A stretch of 64,000 bases of DNA from Acorus gramineus (lineage: Eukaryota; Streptophyta; Magnoliopsida; Acorales; Acoraceae), in NCBI GenBank assembly GCA_030737835.1, contig CM060849.1, positions 27,834,311-27,898,310 on the forward strand, given 5' to 3'. Below, piece after piece: positions 24,961 through 38,015 of this stretch; position 1 is the stretch's first letter, and each line of letters begins with the position of its first letter. Below the pieces are notes generated by a model. The model saw only the letters and a list, made by a program, of their open reading frames with translations, was not told the origin of the DNA and searched no databases. The translations under genes and the position numbers were made by a program.

Positions 24961-25959
24961 GTTGAGATTGTCTGATGTAGTTATGTTTTGTTTGTTATGG
25001 TTGAAATATTGGATTAGATTTGCTGGTTTGAGATCTTTATTGCTATTTGCAAAACTGGGCAGTCAAACAAAGAATATGGTCTTTTGATGGTAACCTCTTC
25101 TATGAGAGTCAAATAATATAAAAAAAGCAGGGTGACGTTTGATCCGGAGTGCCTTCCGAATAAGTTCACTAAATAATTATATATATAAAAAAAGCAGTCA
25201 TACTTTTTATCTATGTCAATATTTTTAAATATATATTCTCATGAAATATATATATTTAAAACAAAGGATACATGTGTGTGTATTTTTATGCTTTTATATT
25301 AGAATATATGGTGATATAGTAGGGTATGTTATACATGTTAAGTGGTACGATGTCTTACCACAATAAGTGTTGGATTATAAAAATGAATATATTTATATAT
25401 ATTTAAATATATAATTTTTAAAAATCAAAACGATTGTGAATCACAGGCGTAATTGTAAAACATAGTTGTGTCTTAGCATTTTCCTTTTTAATTATTATTG
25501 TGTAGAGACCCTTATGGAGGGGAAAACATGTAAATCCCTTTTTTGCTTTTGAATATGAGAGATTGTTAAAATAAATTGTATATAAAGTTCACCACTTCCG
25601 AAAGGTGCTAACCATGTGCATGGGGGAGGTAGCCCCACCTATAGAACCTAAAAGAAGACCCTTCAAGGAAGGAGTTAACTTTGTCCTACAAGATATAAAA
25701 GGAAAAGCAACATTCCCCACACTTGGAACTTCTTGTCCATAAAAAATTGTAATTAGTTTGGTAAAACTATAATACTGATCATATGCTGCACTGCATTGTC
25801 ATGGAGGAGTTCTATAATTAGCATTACCACCTCAGCAACAACTTGAGTATTCCTTTCCCCTGGTGAACCTGCTTTTTAAGATCTTTTGTGGAAAAAGAAA
25901 TCTTGAAATACTTGCACACCCTTTTTTATGGATAAGATTGTCTATGGAGATATATAAGA

Positions 25960-26530
25960 AATATGATGCAGAACGGGTGACCGACGCGTTCTAAGAGCGA
26001 TGAACCAAATATTTACAGAAAAATCGGCTAGTAGAAATAAATGGTGCCCTAAACTCGAAATCGCCTGAAATTTTTACTAGAGGTAGATATTGAGGAGATC
26101 TTCAAAAGTTATAGCTACGTCACAATGCACACTTATTTTTCTGTTTTTTTCATTTTTTTGACCCTCAAAATGGTCTTTTTGCTATTTTTAGTAACTTTTT
26201 AAATTCTGCGTATCTCCTTCATAATAATTCGGATTTGACTGAAATCAAATACGAGTCAAATCCGAAGATCTTCTAAGATCATCTAGAGTTAGTTATAACA
26301 AATTTTTGTTTTTACTATTTTTAGTAGCTTTTTAATATAAAAGGGATATTTGTAATTTAGAGTTAGCAGTTTTTATCAATAATATTTTGAATTTTCTGTA
26401 TTTTAAGGCTTTCTTCATTGTGGATTCAAGAAGCTCATGAGATTGTAATGCTGGTTGGATCTTTTTATTTGTTTTTTGCTGCGTAAAAATATGACTAAAA
26501 ATAAAACTTATCCTAATAATTCTCTTGAAG
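25960..26530. mobile_element. Possible LTR-retrotransposon remnant
   Basis: The stretch has the texture of plant LTR or near-LTR sequence (AACGGGTGACCGACGCG, a CTTCATAATAATTCGGATT phrase, TTTTAATATAAAAGGGATAT). No paired LTR, primer site or coding domain is seen, so it would be a fossil fragment. Family not assigned. Confidence 0.3.
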
Positions 26531-26539
26531 TTTGACAAA

Positions 26540-28786
26540 CAAAACCATCTAAGACTTCAGTACCAAGCAAGCTATGCATCCAAATCCAACAAGGCAACAA
26601 CCATCAAGTGGTAGAACAGTCTCCAATGCCCAAAAATCAATGCCCACAATATCAGTTTGCAAGGAGTACTGTTTTCATCTTTGGTCCTCTTGTCAAAAAT
26701 TGTAGTCTCAAAAAATTAATGACACCCAACATGTGAAATTCATCGAAGGATAGATATCTTGCAATGTTGACAACAACATGCATGTTATGAGATAATGATT
26801 TTTTTCAAGCAATGACCAAGTTAGTTTGATCTTATCATACAGAGACTTTGACATTGGTCACATGAAGGGAAAAAAAAAGAAGAAGCTTTAATCAAGCAAA
26901 CACATTTGGGTCCCTTGGAAAGAGCGGCACATTATTGTTCCTGGATCAATAAATGAATTAAGTTGCATCCAGCCAAATGAGGGACTTATTTAGCTGCTGC
27001 TGCTTTTGTTTTTAGTACAGCAAGTCATATTAGGTGGACAAATGCTAATGCGAAATAGAATATAAACACAGAGAATTCTTACATGAATAAGAGAAAATAA
27101 AACATATGACTAAAAAGATAATTTTTGATGAAAACATCTTCAAAGAGACTAGACTATTTGGGTCTAAGCGACACATTTTCATTAGCCTACACAGAGATTC
27201 TCAAGGTTATCAACTCATAAGTCATCAATTGCTAAAGATCATGTATTTGCATGAGATTTAAATTGGTGGTGGTGGTGTTGTTCCTCTTATCAATATGTAT
27301 GACGAATCACCATGTGCACCAAATATGAAGTGTGTGTAGTGCATGAGAAAACCCCACTGGGTGGTCATTGAAGGAGAGGGAGTACAAGACATTGCATGTG
27401 CTCACTCAGAAGATAAGGCTTTTTGTAAACTAGGACGAATGCGACGTTTCTTTGTGGTTTTTAAAATATCTCTCATGTGAAGTACATGTAATTAGACTGT
27501 TTTGACATGCATGCATTCTAGCTGATCACCTGCTCATTACAGCAGTTCTGACACCTGAAATGCATGATTGTTTATACAGGGATATCTTCTCTGATCTCTT
27601 CTTTTTTAATTCATTAATTATTGATGAAAACCCAGTGGAGATCAGATAATCAAATATCAGTTGGAGAACTCATTCAATGTCTTAGGTCTAGACAAGTTCT
27701 CCTGAAGAATCTGTTGCTTGGCATGCCCTTTACTTGTGAAAATCCTTTGACACATTTCCATAGCTCCATCTGCAATCCATACAGATTTTAAATTTTAAAA
27801 TTAATTTATATCATTTTTATATAATAAGAAGTATTTACTCAACAAATTATATAATGTTATTATAAAAAAATAACAAAGTACGTCTTGCTAGATGGCGATT
27901 GAGCTATAAGTAAGATTGTGTATACCAATGTTTAAAATTTAATGAGCACGCGCAGTTATGGAAACATCTTGGAATTAAAATAATTGAACATGTAATGTGA
28001 TATTATTATTTTTTTACAAGCCGGCCTAAATAGCTTTCTCAACAAAGAATCGTACCCATTGTTTTGTAACCAAAGATTGGCCACCAAAAAAACATCACTG
28101 TAGATGTACCAATCACACAATGCTTTAATATAATATATATATATAATAATAGTTCGACAAAATCTAACACAAACAAGTTGTAAGTGAAGGATTGAGAAAC
28201 AGCCGCACGTTTCCCTCGGGCAGACAATGAAAGACAGCACAAAAACTTAAAAATCTTGGATTCGTACGTGGCCAAGCCTTCAACCACATAAACCACAACC
28301 ACGCGTGATTGAAAAATGTCTCATTTTGGGGTGGTTAAAAGTCTCTAAAATCCTCTCTTTAGTCCTTCCTTTTCAGATTGATCTTTCTTTGAAACTTGAT
28401 GATACGCACAGAAAATTGTTGACGTTCCATAAGATCGAACGGAACATTTTATATTTTTTATTAGATTTTAAGGTTTTTTACTTTCGCGTGACCATTGTAA
28501 AATTTCTTGTTGATAATGGATTGAAATCTGGTATGCTTCGTGAATATAGGTAAGATTTGTCGAACCATGTAATTCTCTGTATATTTTTTTCAATCTGTTT
28601 ATTTATTTTTTAGAATGATTGCATCCTAAGATTCAGAATTCGTAACATTCATGGGCGTAGAGTATTGCAAGATTTTTTTAACCACGTAAATTATATGTCT
28701 TGTTTTTTTATTTGATTGATTATTCTATGGATCTATTGGTTTTCAAGATTCTCAAATCCCCTTAAGTCAATTTGTAATAAAAAAAA
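26540..28786. other. Intergenic, no gene recognised
   Basis: AT-rich with scattered short ORFs on both strands, none resembling a known protein. Two overlapping minus-strand frames at 27956-28302 are cysteine- and tyrosine-rich low-complexity readings and are not supported as genes. Confidence 0.4.
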
Positions 28787-29816
28787 GGGTTAAAGACATC
28801 TAAGTCCTTACAAACATGGGAAAACCCATATAAGTCCCTACTAAAATTGGGATAGATGTACGAGTCCCTGAAAACTTTAAAAAACCCAATTATCATCCCT
28901 GAATTAAATTTTCATCCAAACTTAACGGAATATTCTCAGAATATTCTATCACAATAATTGTGTAGACATTGAATTCCTTATAAATAGTCAAAAAGATAAA
29001 TTAGTCCCTGCAAAAGATAAAATTGCCCCTGAAAGACTTTTACATTAAATTATGTACACATTGCAATCCCTATAAACAATCATAAAGACAAATTAATCTC
29101 TGCAAAAGACTAAATTACCCCTGAAATATTTTTACATTTAATTAGATAAATATTACAGTCTTTATAAATAATTGTAAAGATAAAATGGTCCCTGTAAAAG
29201 ACCAAAATGTCCCTGAAGAATGCATTCTACCGGTTAAAATATTGTTTTTATATCCAAATTGTGATCTTCAGATGGGGAGTGATTGATAGGATAGAAGATG
29301 AAAAAATAAATAAATAAATTATATTATTTGTCTTTATGATTGTTTATAAGGACTGCAATGTCTACACATTTAAATGTAAAAATCCTTCAGGGGTATTTTT
29401 GTCTTTTACATGGACCAATTTGTCTTTAAGATTGTTTATAAATATCGTAATGTCTATTCAATTAAATGTAAAAATCTTTCAGGGACAATTTTATCTTTTG
29501 CGGGGATTAATTTTCTTTATGATTATTTATAGGGACAACAATGTGTACATAATTTAATGTAAAAATCTTATAGGGACAATTTTATCTTTTGCAGGGATTA
29601 ATTTATCTTTATGACTGTTTATAAAGACTTTAATGTCAACATAATTATATGTGATGGAATATTCTAAAAATATTTCGTTAAGTTTGGATGGAAATTTAAC
29701 TCAGGGATAATAATTGGGGTTTTCTGAGTTTTCAGGGACTCGTACGTCTGTCCCAATTTTAATAGGGACTTATATGGGTTTTCTCATATTTGTAGGGACT
29801 TAGATGTCTTTAACCA
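28787..29816. mobile_element. MULE-type foldback element, copy 2
   Basis: Second copy of the 4487-5443 element: begins GGGTTAAAGACATCTAAGTC, ends GATGTCTTTAACC plus one changed base, and is flanked by 9-bp TAAAAAAAA (28778-28786 and 29817-29825). About 1030 bp. Unlike copy 1 it has about 110 bp of unrelated sequence between the arms (about 29222-29332). Arms again consist of diverged tandem units of about 88 bp. Confidence 0.85.
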
Positions 29817-29829
29817 TAAAAAAAAATAA

Positions 29830-30366
29830 GGGAAAAATCCATACAACCCCCTAGAATCTGATTGAAATCCATATAATCCCCTGACTTTTTTTAAAATCCA
29901 TATAACCCCCTGAAAACACCTAGTAAATTCAAATAACCCCCTGAATAAATTTTTTTTTAATAGATGATGAATATTTTGTGCATATTTTGTTTAGTTAATC
30001 CTGACTGAAAACACGATATGCTAAAAAAAACCACTACAATTGATTAAAAATGTGAAAAATCCTATGAAAATTAAGATTTTACTCTCTTTTGATAAATTAT
30101 AAAATTCTATTTGGAAGGATAAAATCATCATTTATAGAAGATTTTTCACATTTTTAACACATTTTAGGTTTTTTTTAGTATATTGTATTTTCTACCAGAG
30201 TTAACTAAACATAATATTTACAAAATATTAATCATCTGTAAATGTAAATTTTTTTCACGGGGTTATTTGGATTTACTATGTGTTTTCAGAGGGTTTTATA
30301 GATTTTAAGAAAAGTTAGGGGGTTATATGAATTTCAGTCGGTTTATAGGTTATATGAATTTTTCCC
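29830..30366. mobile_element. MULE-type foldback element, GGGAAAAATCC ends
   Basis: 537 bp, inverted arms (GGGAAAAATCCATACAACCC on the left; TATATGAATTTTTCCC on the right) flanked by AAAAAATAA / AAAGAATAA, a 9-bp duplication with one mismatch. Its left target duplication overlaps the right one of the preceding MULE, so one element inserted at the very edge of the other. Related by arm phrases (CATATAACCCCCTG) to the element at 42703. Confidence 0.78.
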
Positions 30367-30375
30367 AAAGAATAA

Positions 30376-32245
30376 TTGATCTCTCGCCGTTTATGCATTG
30401 TGATAATTCAATATATATTGTGCTATTATAATATATATTGCAATATCACATTATCTGAAAAAGAAAAATGTTTTAATTTAAAAAAAAAATACAATTACAT
30501 CTCATTATATACTTTACTATTTACATATATAATAATACATACTTCAGTGGATAAGTATATATAATTTTTAAACAAATGATGAAAAAAATGACAAATATAA
30601 ATTTTCTTTTTTAAAAGTGTTTTCTCAATAATAAAATATATATTTAGCACCCAAATAATAAAACATTATGATTACATGAATAGTAATTATAAAAAAGACC
30701 GGAACAGATACTAATATTATAATTTAATAAAAATACCAGTCGAGCATCATGTGCCATGAAAGAAGGGATACTTTTTTTTGGTAAAAAAAATGATGTTAAA
30801 AATGGGACTGACTAAAATTTTATTGAAGAAAAAAAAGGTAAAGAAGAGCCTAGAAAAGCCAAGCCAGCCGTGTTGACAAAACGAATAAACCTAACTTGTC
30901 CAATGGTGACATTTTATTTTTATTCCATCTAGGTTGGGAGAGATGTGGCTTGTGTGATGTGAGGGTGACAGAAACCCTGATTGGTAGAGCAGTAGCTGCT
31001 TGTTGCCATGCACATATGACAGAGCCTCTCCATTCATTCAACATCTCTCAAACCTCTCCTCCTCTTTCAATGTGGTGGATGTGAAAACTCTGAATTTGAC
31101 CTTAATGAAGTTGGAGGGGATCCATAGATTTGTGATGGGGTTGTTCTTGTTGGATCAAATAAGGACACACAATTGGCCTTTCATCATTGCTTTCACCAGT
31201 TTCACCTCCTCCACTTGTGAATGGAAAAAAAATGATAGATTTGATACATCATGTCTGTCTTATTAGGGAATCCGTTTTTTTTAGGACAATTTACAATACT
31301 GACCCCACTATTTTAAATATTAACAAAATGCATCAGTTTCATGATGCTTGTTCCTTCAACACTGATTAGATTTTTTTTTAATTTCTATAAAAGTTATTTT
31401 TTACAAATATTTTGATGGACGCGATCAATTTGCTAATATTCAAAACAGTGGAGTTTTATAGTTTTGTAAATTGCCCTTTGTTACTTAAAAAAAAAAAAAA
31501 GAAGTTTTGTAAAACAAATTAAAGGGAAATTTACAAGACTTTTTGTTTGATGATAGTTGAAATGTGAAGGTCTAGTATTACACTTAATTTGATGTTTGGT
31601 TAAAATTTTATAATAACCAATGTTTCTGAATTTGATTAGTTTTATAATTTAATAATAATAAAAAAACACTTCATCGTACTATTACTTATAGGAGAGAGTG
31701 TCACCACTGGCTAGGATCACTAAATTAGTCATAGTTGCATCTATTAATTTTTTTTTTCCTTTCTTTTAAATAGATGGCAAGCCTTGGATGGGCATTGACT
31801 AATAAATTCGAACCCAATCTTAGCTGTGCAAAACAAATCAGACATTAACCTTGGAATAAAATAATATCACACGACTCAAAACCGTGCAATAATAAATAAA
31901 TAAATAAATATATTTATATTATATATGTTGTCATGCCACGCCATCCAACTTTTCTTCTCCTCATGATCACGAGTGGTCCAAAAACCCACTGAAAAAACAA
32001 AGATTGGAAATTTTAATAAAAGAGAAGGCGAGAGAGAGAGAGACCATGGAGACAAATGATTTCGAAATGCATGCCATGACAACAAAAACAAAAAAACAGA
32101 AAGAAATGCATGCCAGAGCCCAACTTGGATCGAGCGCGACGTATCATGGAGGGCAAGTCATTTGGCTTGACTCTGGGTCTATTGCACGCCTACACAACTC
32201 CATCTTCAAACACTACTATTTTCGTTCCGTATAATTATTATCTCT
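30376..32245. other. Intergenic, no gene recognised
   Basis: Mostly AT-rich. A less AT-rich part at 30880-31260 gives several short overlapping frames on both strands but no recognisable protein; it may be a decayed or regulatory sequence. A foldback MITE sits at 31284-31476. Confidence 0.4.
31284..31476. mobile_element. Small foldback MITE
   Basis: 193 bp with inverted ends GGACAATTTACAATACTG and AGTTTTGTAAATTGCCC and arms that continue pairing inward (CCCACTATTTTAAATATTA against CTAATATTCAAAACAGTGG). No convincing target duplication. Confidence 0.6.
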
Positions 32246-32646
32246 ATGCTCCCATTTGTTTCAAAAATGAGTTTCAGAATAAGTGTGAATTAGTCTAAAT
32301 AGTTTTCAAAATAAGTGTTTAGAAGATGGGAATGAATGAAAATTTGTATATTAGAATTAACTGGTATAAAGTGGTATACAGATTCCAGATAATCTCTAGA
32401 ATTAAGTTATTCCAAGTTATTCAATTCGAAAGAATATGTGGGTCCACTGTCAGATCAACCGTTATCATTTTTTCACTTTTTATAAATCAATTTATTAACA
32501 TTTTATCAAAACAACAAAAACTTTATTATTACGTTTCATGACGAGAATAATTCAAAACTTAACTAAATAAAAACTTACTTTATCCTTATTTATACTAGAA
32601 TAGTCATAAACCTTAGAATAACTTAATTATCTATCCAAACGGGGGA
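32246..32646. mobile_element. MITE of the GCCCCC-ended family, diverged copy
   Basis: Begins near GCTCCCATTTGTTTC and ends near CTATCCAAACGGGGG. Shares AACTGGTATAAAGTGGTATA, AATATGTGGGTCCACT and long AT-rich phrases with the copies at 33358 and 59491. Target duplication not clear in this copy. Confidence 0.6.
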
Positions 32647-33357
32647 CATGTGTTTTTGCCGGGGATGACAATGAAATATTTGTTTAGAGAATTGTGATGA
32701 GGATATGAGATGAAAAATAAAAAAGAATAAATGAAATAGATCATTCCCAATATGGCTTATCATGCGTATCTGATGATATGGTTTGAAAAATAAAAGAATA
32801 AATGTCTAAACTATTCTTAAGCAAAAGTAGGAAAAAAATACTAAAAGTTTTATTGATTCACTCTCCCAAAAATTAAAGGAGGTGTTTATGCATGACATGT
32901 CTAATTTAAATTGTAATGGTGAGGGAATTCACAATTAGATGCTGACATGATAAGTACTTCTAGCTCCTGTCCTCCATCAACCGTAACGGCTGCTACAAGA
33001 TGTTATTTTGATTATATGATTAAACAACATGTAGAGCATCATTATTTAATATTTCGTACAATGAACTATTATTCAACCACGTATAGCTTATAAAATTAAT
33101 GCCTATTTTTTCCTAGATATTTTCACAACACTGAAATTTAATTTCTTAAATGAAAACGTACAACTGATCTAGAACTTTTAAATGTAGTTCACAATTGGGA
33201 AGTCTAGCTAGGTTATACACATTAATTGGTTAAACTGATACTTGGCACACAAAAGTAATGGTTGACAAATGAAAAAAGTAGCTGCATGCATGAAAGAGAT
33301 ACCCAAGTGACCATCAGTTGTTTTCTTATGTAAGGTATATTAAGTTAAATGCATTTA

Positions 33358-33802
33358 ACCCATTGGGGGGGGGGGGGGGGTTAGTAATAAATTGAGTGTT
33401 TAGAAGGTTAGAATAAATAAAAATTTGTACGTCAGAATTAATTAACTGGTATAAAATAATATAATTATTCATGCTATCATCTAAAATTAAGTTATTTCAT
33501 GTTATTCAACCCGTTTGAATATGTAGGCCTCATTATAAAAATCATTGTCATCACCTCTTATAAATGAAGGGGTTCACATGTCAAATTGTTTTTTTATATA
33601 TATTTTATAAATTCTTATCCACACCTTATTAACATTTTATTCATAATTTATCCATTGTCAATCAAATAACAAAAACTATATTATTACATTTTTCAACTAG
33701 AATAATTAAAAATATAATCAAATAAAAAAATTATTTATTCTTTATCTATACTAAGATAATCATAAATCTTATAATAATTTAATTCCCTATCTACACGGGG
33801 GC
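33358..33802. mobile_element. PIF/Harbinger-like MITE, GCCCCC-ended family
   Basis: 445 bp ending CTATCTACACGGGGGC, flanked by TTA on both sides (33355-33357 and 33803-33805). Same family as 32246 and 59491. The left end contains a 16-base poly-G (33365-33380). TTA or TAA duplications are typical of Tourist-like elements; with only three bases this is suggestive, not proof. Confidence 0.6.
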
Positions 33803-34297
33803 TTAGAGTGAGTGATACTGACATAACTCTAAAATCGAGGAGCTAATTAATTAGTACATTTGCGTGTCCACATTTTCTTTTGGTAGGCTCTGTAGGAGGA
33901 ATACAACCCATGATGCTCATTTTAAGTGTAAAATTGACTGATGCTTATGTTTCTTAATTAAGGGCGTGTTTGATAAAAATATTGAATATTAGCTTTTCAT
34001 TTGAAAGTTAAAGCATACTAAAAAAACAGTTTCCATTTTCAGGAAAAACGCTTTTGCTTAGATTCCTAAAAAATTGAATTTTATAAATAAAAGTTTTTTT
34101 TTTCTTTTATCAAAAGCCCAAATCATTGAGAGTTACTGAAAATTAGGTATAGATTAATTACAATTTCTGTAAAATAAAATCTATAAAAGCTATTTAAACT
34201 CAGTTTCAAATATTATATAGTCAAGAGAGCTACATATTTTGAAACCTCTAATAACAAAATGGATTGGGACATTCCAACTGTATTTTATGCCGTCGTT

Positions 34298-34720
34298 TAA
34301 GGCTCGTAAACAAACCAAGCCACTCGGGCTCGCTCGGTTTGAGCTCGAAGAATTTTTAAATTAGATAAATAAGCGAGTTTGAACAATTTTTAAAGCTCGA
34401 TTAGGCTCGGGATCTGGATCGAACTTCATTTTGTGTTCAAACTCGACTCGTTTGTGTTATAAAAAACTTACTTGAAACTTAGCTCAACTCCTTTGTAAAA
34501 TCAAAACATTAAACCAATACAAATTAAGTTATGCTCATGAACTTAATTCATTTAGACTAAAATTTTATTTTTAACCCCTAAAAACCCTAAAATAAAGAAG
34601 AACACTAGGCTCGTTGAGGCTTATGAGCTCGGCTCGACTCGACTCGACTCAACTTGTTTATAAATAAGCTGAGCTTGAACATGTCAAAGCTCGACTTATT
34701 CGGCTCGTTTATCACCCTTA
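34298..34720. mobile_element. hAT-type MITE, GCTCGTTTA family
   Basis: Ends TAAGGCTCGTAAACAAACC and GGCTCGTTTATCACCCTTA, flanked by 8-bp CCGTCGTT / CCATCGTC (two mismatches). The body is full of GGCTCG and GAGCTCG phrases in both orientations. This is a widespread plant MITE pattern. The imperfect flanks and decayed left end suggest an old insertion. Confidence 0.7.
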
Positions 34721-34930
34721 CCATCGTCCGATGAATATTATGGGACCCCATCAGGTCCTCGTATCATTATTTATTTTTTAAATTTGTGGAGGACCGCTCT
34801 GAGATTGGTTTTTTTTTTAGGGGTAGAGATTAAATATTCTTGAGGTTCTTTGTGCCCGTGGATGTAGGGGACCGAGCGTCTATTGATCGAATGGCTGAGA
34901 ATAAAGTGTTTTTGTTTTTTTTTTGTGTGG

Positions 34931-34985
34931 ATAACACAAGATACTAGGCCCAGTATATAATAATGGGCCTAGTATCTTGTGTTAT
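34931..34985. repeat. Perfect 22-bp inverted repeat with 11-base loop
   Basis: Arms 34931-34952 and 34964-34985 are exact inverse complements around the loop GTATATAATAA. The arms are GC-containing in AT-rich sequence. Followed directly by a 121-bp direct repeat. Not recognised as a terminator or microRNA precursor (the loop is very short). Confidence 0.95.
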
Positions 34986-35227
34986 GTCACCAAGGAAATT
35001 GACACAATCACTTTTACTCAGTCTGTTTTATCAATTAAAATTCAGATTAAACATATTTTTATTTATTTTTAAATAATAAACATCATCTAATGAAGTATGT
35101 GCTTTGATCACCAAGAAAATTGACACAATCACTTTTACTCAGTTTGTTTTACCAATTAAAATTCAGATTGAACATATTTTTATTTTTTTAAAAATAGTAA
35201 ACATCATCTAATTAAGTATGTGCTTTG
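34986..35227. repeat. 121-bp direct tandem repeat, two copies
   Basis: Units 34986-35106 and 35107-35227 share GACACAATCACTTTTACTCA, AATTAAAATTCAGATT and AACATCATCTAAT with few differences. Related phrases appear near 55040-55250 and, in reverse, near 62690-62880, so the unit belongs to a dispersed AT-rich repeat family. Confidence 0.88.
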
Positions 35228-36387
35228 GTAAAAAGTGTATATCTCTCCCTTTCGAATTGAATGAATTCATTTTTAATAAGTGTGAAAAATATTTAATGAG
35301 GTATATACAACATCTAACGAGGACCATGCTTAACTGGATTTTTAACACTCTTTACTCTTTAGCCTTGAATTTGAAGTATACTGTGTACACTTGTGAAACG
35401 CATCTCATATCTTTCACAAGAGATGAAAGACATGCCCAAATACACCTCATATTTATACATATATTTGATTTGATGACAAACAATAAAAGAACAGTGAGAA
35501 TATGAGCCGCAAAATGGATATATATATTGAACTATAACAAACAAATCTTGGGAAAATAAATTGAAGTAGTTTTTGAACTCTTTAATTTTTAAGTCCCTCG
35601 AAGTTTTTAGTTTGTTATATTTTTCTGGATTTTTCCATCTCATTTTCTATTGCTTATCCCGTGATATATATATTCTTTGTCTCTTTGCATCTGATTACAG
35701 AAAATGTCAATATTTTTAACCATCTACACTATTAACATTTCCAAGATATAACTGCTAATGCATAGGTAGTTTTAGTGTGGGAAAAAAGTTGAGGGAACTT
35801 GGAATTAATTTTCAGAAAAATCATTATTGTACTCTACTAAGGTAACCTAGTAATTAATGATTACTTAACTAAACATATTTTTTGTGTTTGTAATTGACAA
35901 AAATACTATAATTTTAACAAAAGAGAATCTTGCATTTTCCTAAATATGAGCAATACAAAATGAAAATGGCATACCAAAGTTAATATTTTCAAAAAAATAC
36001 TTTTTATTAAATGGTACAATAGATTCTTATAAATGTTTTTGTTTAAATTTAATTCTATGTAACAGATACAATAAATATATTTATAGATTTTTTTGTACTT
36101 CTTGTAACTATCCTTAAACCCCCGCTCAGAAAAAATCATGGGTCCGTCACTAGAGATGTGCAATTCTTACCTGCTAATTAGGTGTAGTCTCATTTTACAA
36201 ATGAAACACACATTTTATTGGATGATAAGTCATATTCTTCTTTTATTTCTTAATAAAAGTAAACATATACAATTCAATATCTTATATATTCCAGTTTTTA
36301 TGATGGTAATGTTTGTGTTACCTTATATGTACTTAAAACAATCAAAGCTTGTGAAAATTGTCAAGGAAAAACATGAAAGATTATTCA
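35228..36387. other. Intergenic, no gene recognised
   Basis: Continuation of the dispersed AT-rich repeat at the start, then AT-rich sequence with short closed frames. Near 36114-36151 there is a transposon-end-like phrase, CCCCCGCTCAG and GGGTCCGTCACTA. Confidence 0.4.
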
Positions 36388-36848
36388 TAGGGCTGCAATT
36401 TGGGTTGGGTTGAACCTGAAACCGACGGGTTGAATCCAATTTTTACATAGGTTAGATTGGTCAAATCGGGTTCGGGTTGGCCATTTCGGATTGACTCATA
36501 AATCGGGTTTTGTTCGGGTTGGCCTCACTCACAACCCGACCCAACCTGAACCGGTAAACTAATAGTTAAAAAAAAAATCATGGCCGTTCATTCTGTAGCT
36601 TCTAATCTAGGCAATCCAAATTTTAGGCAAACCTAACTAATCTTACGGGTTGGGTCGAGTTGGTTTATTTAATTTGCACATCATGTTAGAAAATCGGATT
36701 GGGTCGGATTGGTTTATTTAATTACAGGTTGGGTTCAGGTTAGTTCAATCCGGGTTGAAAATCGGGTTGTTGGGTCAGGTTAGGGTTGAATAATTTAGAA
36801 TTCTGGTTGTGGTCAACCCTAATCCAACCAGCCCAAGTTGCAGCCCTA
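36388..36848. mobile_element. hAT-type MITE, TAGGGCYGCAA ends, copy 2
   Basis: 461 bp, inverted ends TAGGGCTGCAA and TTGCAGCCCTA, flanked by ATTATTCA / ATTATTCC (7 of 8). Same family as 21710-22118, in the opposite orientation as judged by shared internal sequence (ATCATGGCCGTTCATTCTGT here against its inverse there). Confidence 0.86.
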
Positions 36849-37125
36849 ATTATTCCCAACATGCTATCTCTTTTTTTAGTGTTGTGTTACACAGAGTCTC
36901 AATTATAACCTTATTTATAGTCCCATAAACCTCAATAATTGTCTAACGAGGTATATACTGCATTTAAAGAGTTATATACCTCGTTACGAGTTTTTATATT
37001 TTTTTTTATAAATGGTCTATACAATTATTTGGAACAACCATATTTTATTTTTTTATAAAATTATATAATGTATATTATTTGGAGAAATTAATTAGAGATC
37101 CCTGGGACACCTCTGTAATAATAAT

Positions 37126-37604
37126 TAAGCCTGTCAATCGGACGGATACGGATCGGATATGCCAATATCCATATCCTAACTTTCGAATTCAGATACGGAT
37201 ATTAATTTTTGGATTCGGATCCCTTCGAATACGGATCGGATACTGATTTTTTTGGGATAATTGACATGTTTGAATATTTATCATTAATTTGGATAATTAA
37301 GTGATATTTTAGAGAGACATCAAAATTAAAATTAAGATTTTAAGGCTTATTATCTCTTTCAGATATCATACATTGAAAATTTAATAGTATTATAATATAT
37401 TATCTCAGTGATTAATCATACAAGATAACAATATGGGCAATATATAATACAAATATATATATTTTTATAATATATGTTGGATACGGATATTTTTCGGATC
37501 GGATAGACTGATATCCATATCCGTACTCCGGATCTTCGAATATCGGATATTTCTATTTTTTTGGATACAGATTCGATTTTTTTTTCAAATAATTGACAGG
37601 CTTA
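37126..37604. mobile_element. hAT-type MITE, TAAGCCTGTCAAT ends, nested
   Basis: 479 bp with ends TAAGCCTGTCAAT and ATTGACAGGCTTA and the perfect 8-bp duplication ATAATAAT (37118-37125 and 37605-37612). The body is filled with GGATACGGAT and ATATCCGTA-type subterminal repeats. It sits in the left arm of the MULE at 37080-38704, so it is younger than that element. Same family as 50085-50641. Confidence 0.9.
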
Positions 37605-38015
37605 ATAATAATAGGTTCCTTGAATTTTTTTTATTTTCTTTAGGTCTCTAAATTAGTGGTGATATTTTTTTTAGGTCCTTCCATCCAACTTTCATCTATA
37701 TTATTTTTTTTTCTTCCTTTTTTACCTCTAAGTGAACATGATTTGCCTCTATATTTTTTTTTTTTTTTTTTGATATCGGAGGGACCTCCTATGACTAACC
37801 TTACGATCGAGCTGGGAAGGCTACCTCCGCCTGTTTGCCCCTTTTGCCTCTCTATCTCTCTCAACCTCTCTCTTTCTCCCCCAAACAACACAACAAGATG
37901 TGAGACCACCTCAACCAGCCCTCCATTGCGCCGATCTTGACTCCAACACCAATCGCACCCTCTGACCTTTCTCGACCGTGTCCCGCGTCCCGTTCGCGAG
38001 CCGTCTCCCGATTCT

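Noticed and set aside
27585-27655. Possible microRNA hairpin (GATATCTTCTCTGATCTC against GAGATCAGATAATCAAATATC-like sequence)
   Set aside because: Pairing is broken by a large internal loop and no known mature microRNA sequence is present.
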